Assembly (NCBI RefSeq): GCF_900105065.1
Contig: NZ_LT629749.1
Span: 3,348,001 to 3,412,000 of the forward strand
Source: Friedmanniella luteola
GTDB taxonomy: Bacteria; Actinomycetota; Actinomycetes; Propionibacteriales; Propionibacteriaceae
Direction of reading: 5' to 3'
Length of the DNA stretch: 64,000 bases
How positions within the stretch are numbered: position 1 is the stretch's first letter; every line of letters starts with the position of its first letter. Below the pieces are notes generated by a model. The model was not told where the DNA came from. It saw nothing but the letters and a program-made list of their open reading frames with translations, and did not search any database. Of this stretch, positions 44,724 through 52,373 are shown in pieces. Made by a program: the position numbers and the translations under genes.

Positions 44724-45413
44724 CTACTTGGCGAAGGGCTGCAGGAAGGGCTCGACGACCGTCAGCACCTCGCCGGGGCGCTGCTCGTGCATGCTGTGGT
44801 CGAGGTCGAGCGAGGTGTAGCGCCCGTTCGGCAGCCGCTCGGCCAGCTCGCGCAGCCGCTGCTGCGGCAGGTGGCTGCGCAGCCCGCCGAGGACGAGCGT
44901 CTCGGTGCCGATCGTGTCGGCGTGCTCCCACCAGCCGGGCGCGGGCTGGTTGCGCCACCGGTTGACGGCGATGACGGCCCGCCAGTCGTGGTCGGCGGCC
45001 GGGTCGTGCTGCCGCGGGATGGGGCGGCGGGGCTCGGCCGGGTCGGGCGGCGGCATGTCCTCCAGCACCATCATCCGCACCAGGTCGGGATGGGTGGCGG
45101 CCAGCAGGTAGGCGGTCAGCGCGCCCATGGAGTGCCCGTACGGGATCGCGCCCAGGATGCCGAGACCGTCCATGAGGCCGACCACGTCGTCGCGGAACAG
45201 CTCGAAGGAGTACTCGGCGGTCCACTCCGACTCCCCGTGGCCGCGGGCGTCGGGGGCGATGCAGCGGAAGTGCCGGCCGAGGACGGGGGCGAGGTGCCGC
45301 CAGCTGGAGCTCGAGCTGCCCAGCCCGTGCAGCAGCAGGACCACCGCCCCGTCGGGACGGCCCCACTCGCGGTAGCTGAGCGTGGGCCCGCCCGGGAGCG
45401 TCAAGGTCGCCAT
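44724..45413 (-). CDS. Alpha/beta hydrolase
   Basis: This 229-aa soluble alpha/beta hydrolase has the oxyanion motif LLLHGLGSSSSSW, the nucleophile elbow GHSMGA with serine near residue 95, and a histidine in LDLDHSMHEQ. The first strands (PDARGHGESEW) are typical of the fold. Substrate unknown. TACTGT ends 6 nt before the ATG, so it is probably transcribed on its own as a leaderless mRNA rather than with the phosphotriesterase-like gene upstream. Confidence 0.88.
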   Translation of the reverse strand: MATLTLPGGPTLSYREWGRPDGAVVLLLHGLGSSSSSWRHLAPVLGRHFRCIAPDARGHGESEWTAEYSFELFRDDVVGLMDGLGILGAIPYGHSMGALTAYLLAATHPDLVRMMVLEDMPPPDPAEPRRPIPRQHDPAADHDWRAVIAVNRWRNQPAPGWWEHADTIGTETLVLGGLRSHLPQQRLRELAERLPNGRYTSLDLDHSMHEQRPGEVLTVVEPFLQPFAK

Positions 45414-45419
45414 GGCTGC

Positions 45420-45425
45420 ACAGTA
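45420..45425 (-). promoter_or_regulatory. -10 element of the alpha/beta hydrolase gene (leaderless)
   Basis: TACTGT on the minus strand, 6 nt before the ATG at 45413. Confidence 0.5.
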
Positions 45426-45527
45426 GCGGTGCAGCGCCCGGCGACCTCGCGGCGTCTGCTCGGCGCCGCGGCGGCTGCTGGCGCCGCGCGGACGAGGGAG
45501 CGCCGCGGAGCTCAGGGCCGGGACCCG

Positions 45528-45552
45528 CCCCGCCCCGCCCCGCCCCGCCCCG
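45528..45552. repeat. (CCCCG)5 simple-sequence repeat
   Basis: Five perfect CCCCG units lie in the 190-bp gap between the alpha/beta hydrolase start and the phosphotriesterase stop. No gene is seen in the gap. Confidence 0.7.
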
Positions 45553-45603
45553 TGCCGAGGTCCGCCCGGTGGCGGCGGGCCGCGGACCGGCTGGCGGTCG
45601 CGC

Positions 45604-46530
45604 TCAGCGCGCGTAGGCCGCGAACGGGTTGTCGCGCGTCAGCTGGTCGATCGTGGCGTCGTCGACGCCCGCGGCCCGCAGGGCGGGGATCAGGCTGGTC
45701 ATCAGGTGGGTGTACCCGCGCGGCGTACCGCCGCCGGGCTGGGCCGGGTCGAACCAGCCGGAGTCGTGGCTCAGCAGCAGCTGGGACCCGAAGCCGGCCT
45801 CGAGGACGCGCAGCACCATCGCGACCACCGTGGCGTCGTCGCGCGACCCCACGTCGTCGTAGGACAGCCAGGCGCCCCGGCGCGCCAGCTCCAGGTGCAG
45901 GGCGTGATCGGGCTCGACCTGGGTGTGGATCCAGATGAAGCGTCCGGCGGGGACCCCGGCGCGGTCGAGGACCTCCAGCTGCTCGCGGGCGACCCGGCCG
46001 CGGATCGTGTGGCTCCCGATCGTCGCGCCCGTCCGCCGGGCCGCGGCGGCGGCGGCTCGGAGGATGCGCTCCTCCAGCGCGGTCATGCCGTCGTCACCGG
46101 CGCTGAGCTTGATCCAGGCTGCGCGGACGCCGGTCCCGGCGACCTCGTCGTCGAGCTCGCCGCTCATCCACTCCTCGAGCTCGACCGACGACGCCGCGCG
46201 CGCCCAGCCGGGCACCCACGGCTCCCGGTAGATGCCGGTGGCGACGGCGATGGGCAGGCCGGTTGCCCTCGAGACCGCCAGGTCGAGGTCGACGCGTCGC
46301 CCGACGCCCCCGGTCGAGCACTCGACGAGTGCGGTGACCCCGAGATCCCGGGCGGCCCGGACCTGCGGCGCCATCAACGCGACCACCTCGGCCTCGACCG
46401 CTTCCCCGTGGCCCGGGTGATCGGGGGTGCGGAGGTCCACGAAGACGTGCTCGTGGGGGAGGATGAGCCCCAGCTCGGACCGTCGCCGCGGCCCCGTCGT
46501 CGTGTGCAGAACGGGCTCGTCGCCGGGCAT
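45604..46530 (-). CDS. Phosphotriesterase-family metal-dependent hydrolase
   Basis: This 308-aa TIM-barrel amidohydrolase-like protein has the metal-binding HxH in ILPHEHVFVD. The bridging lysine lies in AWIKLSAGDDG, with histidines in TIGSHTI and FIWIHTQ and the aspartate in LLLSHDSGWF. All expected metal ligands are present. Relatives are mostly lactonases or sugar-lactone/phosphate hydrolases, not true organophosphatases. The ATG at 46530 follows TAGTGT by 8 nt. It is divergent from the GH120 gene across 99 bp, so a link to sugar metabolism is plausible. Confidence 0.87.
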   Translation of the reverse strand: MPGDEPVLHTTTGPRRRSELGLILPHEHVFVDLRTPDHPGHGEAVEAEVVALMAPQVRAARDLGVTALVECSTGGVGRRVDLDLAVSRATGLPIAVATGIYREPWVPGWARAASSVELEEWMSGELDDEVAGTGVRAAWIKLSAGDDGMTALEERILRAAAAAARRTGATIGSHTIRGRVAREQLEVLDRAGVPAGRFIWIHTQVEPDHALHLELARRGAWLSYDDVGSRDDATVVAMVLRVLEAGFGSQLLLSHDSGWFDPAQPGGGTPRGYTHLMTSLIPALRAAGVDDATIDQLTRDNPFAAYAR

Positions 46531-46629
46531 GGCACCAGACACTACGACCACCGCCCACCGCTGGACCGACCGCCGACCTCGAACCCAGGCGTCCCGACCC
46601 TGCGGAGACCGACCACGAAAGGCGCTCAC

Positions 46630-48612
46630 GTGCGCTCTGACCTCCACGTCGCCACCACCGGATCCGACCGCGCCGACGGCTCCGCGGAGTCACCGTTCCG
46701 GACCATCAACCGAGCCGCGGAGCTGGCCCGGCCCGGCGACACCGTCGTGGTCCACGGCGGGGAGTACCGCGAGTGGGTGCAGCCCCGGCGGGGCGGGCTC
46801 AGCGACCGGCGGCGCATCACCTACACGGCCGCCCCGGGCGAGCACGTCGTGATCAAGGGCTCCGAACCGGTCACCGGCTGGGAGCGGGTCGGTGGCGACG
46901 TGTGGACGGTCGCGGTGCCGAACACCCTGTTCGGCGCCTCCAACCCGTTCGCCGAGGAGGTCGACGGCGACTGGATCGTCTACGCCGACCAGTCCGTCCC
47001 CAAGAAGCACCTCGGCGACGTGTACCTGAACGGGACCAGCTTCTACGAGGTCGCGAGCGTCGACGAGGTCACGGACCCGCCACTGCGGACCCAGGTGGTC
47101 GACCACTGGACCGGCACGCTCGACCGCGTCCGCGACACCGCGCAGACCCAGCTGGTCTGGTACGCCGAGGTCAGCGCGGAGGAGACCACGATCTGGGCCA
47201 ACTTCCCCGGCACGGACCCGAACGACGAGCTCGTCGAGGTCAACGTCCGGCGCTCGGTCTTCTACCCGACCGAGCACCACGTCGACTACATCACCGTCCG
47301 CGGTTTCGAGCTGGCTCAGGCGGCGACGCCCTGGGCTCCCCCGACCGCCGACCAGCCCGGCCTGATCGGTCCCAACTGGGCCAAGGGCTGGATCATCGAG
47401 GACAACGTCATCCACGACGCCAAGTGCTCGGCGGTCTCCCTCGGCAAGGAGAAGTCGACCGGCCACAACTTCGCCACGCTGCGTCGCGACAAGCCCGGCT
47501 ACCAGTACCAGCTCGAGTCGGTGTTCGCCGCGATCCAGATCGGTTGGGACCGCGAGCACATCGGCTCGCACGTCGTGCGACGCAACACCATCTACGACTG
47601 CGGCCAGAACGGCGTCGTCGGCCACCTCGGCTGCGCGTTCTCGACCATCGAGGACAACCACATCTACAACATCGCCGTCAAGCGCGAGTTCTACGGCTAC
47701 GAGATCGGCGGCATCAAGCTCCACGCCGCCCTGGACGTGGTCATCCGCCACAACCGGATCCACGACTGCTCGCTGGGAACCTGGCTGGACTGGCAGACCC
47801 AGGGCACCCGGGTGACGCGGAACCTGTACTACGCCAACAGCCGCGACCTGTTCATCGAGGTCAGCCACGGCCCCCACCTGGTCGACCACAACGTCCTCGC
47901 GTCGCGCGTGTCCCTGGAGCTGTTCAGCCAGGGTGGCGCCTTCGTGAACAACCTCTTCTGCGGCACCGTGTCGCTCGACCCGATCGTCGAGCGACCGACG
48001 CCCTACCACGTCCCGCACAGCACCCAGGTGGCCGGCTACGCCGCCATCGTCGGCGGCGACGACCGCTACATCGGCAACCTCTTCCTCGGCGACGACCCGG
48101 CCCGGGCCTACGGACCGGGGTCGACCCGGCCGGGGCGCCGACAGGTGGGGTACGGCACATCCGGCTACGACGGCCACCCGGCCTCGCTGGAGGCCTACCT
48201 GGAGCTCGTGTCCGACCCCACCAAGGGCGACCACGAGCGCTTCACCGGCGTGAAGCAGCCGGTCTACATCCGCGACAACGTGTACGCCTCCGGAGCTCGG
48301 CCCTTCGAGGCCGAGACCGGGGCAACCGTCCTCCCCGACGGCGATGCCTCCGCCCGGGTCGTCGACGAGGGCGGGGAGGTCTTCCTCGAGTGCCACCTGC
48401 CCGCGGCGTTCGACGACGCCCGCGTGCCGGTGGTCAGCGGGCTCGACCTCGAGCGGGTCCGCTTCGTCGACGCCGAGTTCGAGGAGCCCGACGGCTCCCC
48501 GGCCGTCCTGGCCACCGATCTGGTCGCGGCGGACAAGACCTCGTCGAACGCGTACCCGGCTGGGCCGCTCAGCACCCTCGTCTCCGGCGCCTCACGCGTC
48601 CGCGTGTGGTGA
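46630..48612 (+). CDS. GH120 beta-xylosidase (right-handed beta-helix glycosidase)
   Basis: At 660 aa, the entire sequence matches the pattern I know from GH120, the family of the Thermoanaerobacterium XylC enzyme. Shared landmarks are TINRAAELARPGDTVVVHGG near the start, AATPWAPPTADQPGLIGPNW and IIEDNVIHDAKCSA. The catalytic pair is D387 in WLDW and E410 in FIEVSHGP, spaced 23 residues apart as in the characterised enzyme. It releases xylose from xylo-oligosaccharides. No signal peptide is present, so it acts in the cytoplasm. It starts with GTG after GAAAGG. No xylose transporter or isomerase gene is nearby. Confidence 0.88.
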   Translation: MRSDLHVATTGSDRADGSAESPFRTINRAAELARPGDTVVVHGGEYREWVQPRRGGLSDRRRITYTAAPGEHVVIKGSEPVTGWERVGGDVWTVAVPNTLFGASNPFAEEVDGDWIVYADQSVPKKHLGDVYLNGTSFYEVASVDEVTDPPLRTQVVDHWTGTLDRVRDTAQTQLVWYAEVSAEETTIWANFPGTDPNDELVEVNVRRSVFYPTEHHVDYITVRGFELAQAATPWAPPTADQPGLIGPNWAKGWIIEDNVIHDAKCSAVSLGKEKSTGHNFATLRRDKPGYQYQLESVFAAIQIGWDREHIGSHVVRRNTIYDCGQNGVVGHLGCAFSTIEDNHIYNIAVKREFYGYEIGGIKLHAALDVVIRHNRIHDCSLGTWLDWQTQGTRVTRNLYYANSRDLFIEVSHGPHLVDHNVLASRVSLELFSQGGAFVNNLFCGTVSLDPIVERPTPYHVPHSTQVAGYAAIVGGDDRYIGNLFLGDDPARAYGPGSTRPGRRQVGYGTSGYDGHPASLEAYLELVSDPTKGDHERFTGVKQPVYIRDNVYASGARPFEAETGATVLPDGDASARVVDEGGEVFLECHLPAAFDDARVPVVSGLDLERVRFVDAEFEEPDGSPAVLATDLVAADKTSSNAYPAGPLSTLVSGASRVRVW

Positions 48613-48656
48613 ACGCCGACCGGTGGACGCCGCTGAGCCGGAACAGGGTGGATCTG

Positions 48657-48729
48657 CGCCCCCGGTAGGACTCGAACCTACGACCGTCAGATTAGAAGGC
48701 TGCTGCTCTATCCTCTGAGCTACGGGGGC
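48657..48729 (-). tRNA. tRNA-Arg (anticodon TCT)
   Basis: A 73-nt cloverleaf with a GCCCCCG/CGGGGGC acceptor stem, GCTC/GAGC D stem and GGTTCGAGTCC T arm. The anticodon loop CTTCTAA gives TCT. CCA is not encoded. It lies opposite the MFS gene at 48840. Confidence 0.95.
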
Positions 48730-48826
48730 CGGGTGAGCTCCTGCTCCCTCGTCCGTCCGGGCATCGTAGCGGCTGCTCCTGCGCGGGGCCCGGGACGCGG
48801 CTGGTTCCACGGCGGAGCCCGCGACG

Positions 48827-48832
48827 TAGGTT
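48827..48832 (+). promoter_or_regulatory. -10 element of the MFS gene (leaderless)
   Basis: TAGGTT is followed by 7 nt and the ATG at 48840. Confidence 0.5.
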
Positions 48833-48839
48833 CGGCCGC

Positions 48840-50120
48840 ATGAGCGGGCCCGATCGACCTCCCCAGCGCCCGCCGGTCGGCCACGCCCCACCCGAGACCG
48901 TCAGCTGGCGCTCGCTCGCCGTCCCCGCCTACGGGCCCACGGTGCTGGTGTCCATCGGGCAGGGCGCGATCCTGCCGCTCGTCGCGCTGTCCGCGCGCGA
49001 CCTCGGCGCCAGCGTCACCGTCGCCGCCCTCGTCGTCGCGCTCGCCGGGATCGGTCAGCTGCTCGGCGACCTGCCCGCGGGCGCGCTCGCCGCTCGGGTC
49101 GGGGAGCAGCGCGCGCTGATCGGCGCCTGCGCCCTGGACGCCGTCGCCCTGGTCGGCGCGTTCCTGGCCCGCTCCCTGGTCCTGCTGGCGCTCGCGGTGC
49201 TGGTGACGGGGCTGGCGGGCGCGGTGTTCAGCCTGGCGCGGCAGGCCTACCTGACCGAGGTGGTGCCGGTGCGGATGCGGGCGCGGGCGCTCTCGACGCT
49301 GGGCGGCACCTTCCGGATCGGGCTGTTCATCGGCCCCTTCATCGGCGCGGCCCTCGTCACCGCCTTCGACATCCGGGCGGGCTACGGCTTCGCCGCCCTG
49401 ATGAGCCTGTCCGCCGCGGTGCTGACCGCCTTCCTGCCCGACGTCACCCGGGCGAGCCGCACCGAGCGGGCCGCCGCCGGGCTGGGGCACCGCTCCGTCT
49501 GGTCGGTGCTGGCCGAGTACCGGCGGGTGCTGCTCACCCTGGGCCTCGGGGTGATGGTGATCTCGGCCGCCCGGTCGACGCGGCAGTCGATCGTCCCGCT
49601 CTGGGCGGAGTCGCAGGGCCTCGACGCCGCGACGACGAGCATCATCTACGGCGTCTCCGCCGGCGTCGACATGCTGCTGTTCTACCCCGGCGGGGCGATC
49701 ATGGACCGGTTCGGCCGGGTGTTCGTCGCCGTGCCGTCGATGCTCGTGCTCGGGCTCGGCTTCCTGCTGCTCCCGCTGACCAGCACCGCCGTCGGGATCG
49801 GGGCGGTCGCCTGCCTGATGGGCCTCGGCAACGGCATCTCGGCGGGGATCGTCATGACCCTCGGGGCCGACGCCTCCCCCGCCGGTCACCAGAGCCAGTT
49901 CCTCGGTGGCTGGCGGCTGTGCGCGGACCTCGGCAACGCGTCCGGGCCGCTGCTGATCAGCGCCGTGAGCCTGGTCGCGCCGCTGGCCGTGGCGACCATG
50001 GCGATGGGCGCGCTGACCGTCGTCGGCTCGGGCTGGCTGGCCCGCTGGGTCCCCGCCTACGCCGCCGGTCCGGGCGCCGGGCGGCGCGGCCGAGGTGGGC
50101 GCCGCCCTCCTGCGCCGTAG
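48840..50120 (+). CDS. MFS transporter (12-TM)
   Basis: This 426-aa membrane protein has about twelve hydrophobic helices. The MFS motif A-like region after TM2 is DLPAGALAARVGEQR and its second-half counterpart is GGAIMDRFGR. It resembles multidrug or metabolite efflux proteins; the substrate is unknown. The C-terminus is a short glycine/arginine-rich tail. The TAG stop forms the first three bases of the orn -10 hexamer. Confidence 0.88.
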   Translation: MSGPDRPPQRPPVGHAPPETVSWRSLAVPAYGPTVLVSIGQGAILPLVALSARDLGASVTVAALVVALAGIGQLLGDLPAGALAARVGEQRALIGACALDAVALVGAFLARSLVLLALAVLVTGLAGAVFSLARQAYLTEVVPVRMRARALSTLGGTFRIGLFIGPFIGAALVTAFDIRAGYGFAALMSLSAAVLTAFLPDVTRASRTERAAAGLGHRSVWSVLAEYRRVLLTLGLGVMVISAARSTRQSIVPLWAESQGLDAATTSIIYGVSAGVDMLLFYPGGAIMDRFGRVFVAVPSMLVLGLGFLLLPLTSTAVGIGAVACLMGLGNGISAGIVMTLGADASPAGHQSQFLGGWRLCADLGNASGPLLISAVSLVAPLAVATMAMGALTVVGSGWLARWVPAYAAGPGAGRRGRGGRRPPAP

Positions 50121-50123
50121 GCT
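50118..50123 (+). promoter_or_regulatory. -10 element of orn, built on the upstream TAG stop
   Basis: TAGGCT is followed by 6 nt and the ATG at 50130. Its TAG is the stop codon of the MFS gene. Confidence 0.55.
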
Positions 50124-50129
50124 GCAGGG

Positions 50130-50756
50130 ATGCGTGAGCTGATGGTGTGGGCCGACTGCGAGATGACCGGCCTCGACCTCGGCGGTGACGCGCTCATCGA
50201 GGTGGCCGCGCTGGTCACCGACGGTGAGCTCAACGTCCTGGGCGAGGGCGTGGACGTCATCATCAAGCCGAGCGACGAGGCCCTGGAGCAGATGGGCGAC
50301 TTCGTCCGCACCATGCACTCCTCGTCCGGCCTGCTGGAGCAGCTCGCCGGCGGGCTCACGATGGCCGAGGCGGAGGAGCGGGTGCTGGCCTACGTCCGCG
50401 AGTTCGTCCCCGAGCCCCGCAAGGCGCCGCTGGCCGGCAACACGATCGGCACCGACCGGGCCTTCCTGGCCCGCGACATGCCGGCCTTCGAGGGCCACGT
50501 GCACTACCGCAACGTCGACGTGTCCAGCATCAAGGAGCTGGCCCGCCGCTGGTTCCCCCGGGCGTACTACTCCTCCCCCGCGAAGTCCGGCAACCACCGG
50601 GCGCTCGCGGACGTGCAGGAGTCGATCGAGGAGCTGCGCTACTACCGCGACGCCGTGTTCGTGCCGCGGCCGGGCCCGGACAGCGCCACCGCCAAGGAGA
50701 TCGCCAGCCGGCACGAGGGCGCCCTGACCCGGGCCGGCGGGGCCGCGTCCGGCTGA
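50130..50756 (+). CDS. orn: Oligoribonuclease
   Basis: This 208-aa DEDDh 3'-5' exonuclease degrades di- to pentanucleotides, including pGpG from cyclic-di-GMP breakdown. The metal ligands are D9 and E11 in ADCEMTG, D109 in GTDRAF and D161, with the catalytic H156 in HRALADVQES. NTIGTDRAF and HYRNVDVSSIKEL are Orn landmarks. The length is typical plus a short tail. It is followed by tRNA-His. The presence of an EAL protein in the same window fits a cyclic-di-GMP turnover route, though the genes are not linked. Confidence 0.96.
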   Translation: MRELMVWADCEMTGLDLGGDALIEVAALVTDGELNVLGEGVDVIIKPSDEALEQMGDFVRTMHSSSGLLEQLAGGLTMAEAEERVLAYVREFVPEPRKAPLAGNTIGTDRAFLARDMPAFEGHVHYRNVDVSSIKELARRWFPRAYYSSPAKSGNHRALADVQESIEELRYYRDAVFVPRPGPDSATAKEIASRHEGALTRAGGAASG

Positions 50757-50820
50757 TTTCGGCTTCCGGGTCGGTCACCGTTACACTTCTCGACGCCCCT
50801 GCGCCTGGTGCCGGGGCGAT

Positions 50821-50897
50821 GGTGGGTGTAGCTCAGTTGGTAGAGCACCTGGTTGTGGTCCAGGTGGCCGCGGGTTCAAGTCCCGTCACTCACCCCA
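50821..50897 (+). tRNA. tRNA-His (anticodon GTG)
   Basis: The acceptor GTGGGTG (50822-50828) pairs with CACTCAC, and the extra G-1 at 50821 pairs with C at 50894, the identity mark of tRNA-His. The anticodon stem-loop CCTGG-TTGTGGT-CCAGG gives GTG. CCA is encoded at 50895-50897. A TACACT -10-like hexamer lies near 50782. Confidence 0.96.
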
Positions 50898-50900
50898 TGC

Positions 50901-50940
50901 GCACGACAGCCCCTGACCGCTCCGGTCAGGGGCTGCGTGC
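50901..50940 (+). terminator. tRNA-His terminator
   Basis: GCACG-A-CAGCCCCTGACCG, loop CTC, CGGTCAGGGGCTG-CGTGC: 13 bp plus 5 bp of stem with one bulge, beginning 4 nt after the tRNA CCA. There is no T-tract. Confidence 0.75.
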
Positions 50941-50973
50941 GTCCAGGGGCGGTGCGCCGGGGCCGGTGCCCGC

Positions 50974-51471
50974 TCAGTCCTCCGACCGGTCGCGCACCAC
51001 CAGCACCGGGCAGGACGCGTAGCGCACGCACTGGTCGCTGACCGAGCCGAGCACCATCTCGCGCAGCCCCCCGACCCCGCGCGAACCGACCACCAGCATC
51101 CGCGCGTCCCGCGACGCCTCGATCAGGCTCCGGACCGGCCCCGCGTGGTAGGCCCGGTGGGTGACCTCGACGTCGGGAAAACGCTGCAGCAGGGGTGCCA
51201 CGTCGGCCTGCAGCTCCGCCTCGACGGCCGCGGCCAGCTCGTCGGTGGAGGGGACGGTGCCGAAGGTCCACCCCTCGGGCCGGGGTGCGGTCACCATCGA
51301 CCACGCCCGGACGACGGCGACGGCGGCGCCCAGCTCGGTCGCCAGCTGCAGGGCCGTCTCCAGGGCCCGCGACGCGCAGTCGGACCCGTCGTGACCCACG
51401 ACCAGGGCGGCCGGGGCGGCCGGCTCGACGTCGGCGTCGGGGACTTCGGACAGCAGGCGGTCAGGGCTCAT
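50974..51471 (-). CDS. Universal stress protein (UspA family)
   Basis: This 165-aa single USP domain is of the ATP-binding type. VVGHDGSDCASRALETAL forms the first strand and helix, and the nucleotide-binding G-2x-G-9x-G-S motif appears as GSRGVGGLREMVLGSVS. The C-terminal strand is CPVLVVRD. Members respond to stress, stationary phase or hypoxia. The ATG has GGAGGG 8 nt upstream. It is co-directional with two membrane-protein genes. Confidence 0.92.
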   Translation of the reverse strand: MSPDRLLSEVPDADVEPAAPAALVVGHDGSDCASRALETALQLATELGAAVAVVRAWSMVTAPRPEGWTFGTVPSTDELAAAVEAELQADVAPLLQRFPDVEVTHRAYHAGPVRSLIEASRDARMLVVGSRGVGGLREMVLGSVSDQCVRYASCPVLVVRDRSED

Positions 51472-51527
51472 GGCCTCAACCCTCCTGGCCGGGCCGGACG
51501 TTGTCCACTCCGCCGGGTGGCCCCGGG

Positions 51528-51824
51528 TCAGCGGCGGCGGCCGACCGCCAGGATCGCGACCAGCGCGGCGATGAACATGACGCCGAGGACGGTGCCCTCG
51601 ACCCCGTGCCCGGTGGCCACCAGGTAGACGCACGAGAACAGGAAGGCGAGGGTGACGACGACCCCGTAGTTGAGCCCGCGGGCGTTCAGCTGGGCGTCGC
51701 GCTGGTCGAGCAGGTCGATGCGGTCCAGCTCCTTCTCGATCACCGCCCGGGTCTGCGGGTCCGCCTCGGCGTAGACCTGCAACGGGTCCTTGTAGCGGTC
51801 GTTGCCGGTGGGTCGTTCACTCAT
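51528..51824 (-). CDS. Small two-helix membrane protein, DUF2335-like
   Basis: At 98 aa, a charged N-terminal helix (DPQTRAVIEKELDRIDLLDQRDAQL) is followed by two hydrophobic helices at about 50-70 and 75-93. This layout and the VYLVATGHGVEGTVLG turn resemble DUF2335 proteins, whose role is unknown. The assignment is tentative. It overlaps the 140-aa gene upstream by 8 bp, so the two are translationally linked. Confidence 0.6.
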   Translation of the reverse strand: MSERPTGNDRYKDPLQVYAEADPQTRAVIEKELDRIDLLDQRDAQLNARGLNYGVVVTLAFLFSCVYLVATGHGVEGTVLGVMFIAALVAILAVGRRR

Positions 51825-52239
51825 GCGGGCTCTCTCGGGGACGGGACGGGCCGCGGTCGGTGCGGGACGGGGCGTCGGGGCGGGCGGCAGGTGCGGGGAC
51901 GGCAGGTGCGGGAGCGGGGGTGTCGGCCAGGCCGGCCTGCAGCAGCGCCTCACCGATCCGGCGCGGCGCCTCGTGCGGGTCGACCGCGTCGATCCGGACG
52001 AACGCGCGGGCGAGCCGCTCGTGCACGCCGGCCCGGCGGACGGCCGTGCGGGGCGAGACGTGCAGGTAGCTGAACCCGCGGGCCAGCGAGTCGGCCGGAC
52101 CGACAGGAGCGGTGCTCCCGGGACCCGGGGCGCCGCGGGACGGACCGCCGCGACGGCCGAGCGGGACCAGGAACACCAGCAGCGCCACCAGCAGCGCCAC
52201 CGCCGCGGCGCCCACGAACACCCAGGCCACACCGGCCAC
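51817..52239 (-). CDS. Single-pass membrane-anchored protein of unknown function
   Basis: At 140 aa, it has one N-terminal hydrophobic helix (about 2-27, valine/alanine/leucine-rich). A central charged region follows (RGFSYLHVSPRTAVRRAGVHERLARAFVRIDAV), then a proline/alanine-rich tail. I do not recognise the family. The GTG start has GGGGGAG 5 nt upstream. It overlaps the DUF2335-like gene, suggesting a joint membrane function. Confidence 0.6.
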   Translation of the reverse strand: MAGVAWVFVGAAAVALLVALLVFLVPLGRRGGPSRGAPGPGSTAPVGPADSLARGFSYLHVSPRTAVRRAGVHERLARAFVRIDAVDPHEAPRRIGEALLQAGLADTPAPAPAVPAPAARPDAPSRTDRGPSRPRESPHE

Positions 52240-52360
52240 GGCTCTCCCCCCTTCGTCGTGCTCACCCTAGCCAGCGCCCACGGGCCGGCCGCGGCAGGAC
52301 GTGAGCCACCCGACAGGGCGGCGCCGCCGCGCCGCGTCGTCCGCCGGGTCCGGTCCCGGC

Positions 52361-52366
52361 GATGAT
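52361..52366 (+). promoter_or_regulatory. -10 element of murT-gatD (leaderless)
   Basis: GATGAT is followed by 7 nt and the ATG at 52374. The in-frame ATG at 52362 lies within the hexamer. Confidence 0.45.
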
Positions 52367-52373
52367 GGTGACC

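Noticed and set aside
45528-45552. Phase-variable tract
   Set aside because: (CCCCG)5 lies in a non-coding gap between two 3'/5' ends, not in a coding frame or between -35 and -10 elements.
45604-46530. True organophosphate-degrading phosphotriesterase
   Set aside because: The metal ligands fit the superfamily, but the sequence gives no basis for organophosphatase activity. Lactonase or other hydrolase activity is more common in such relatives.
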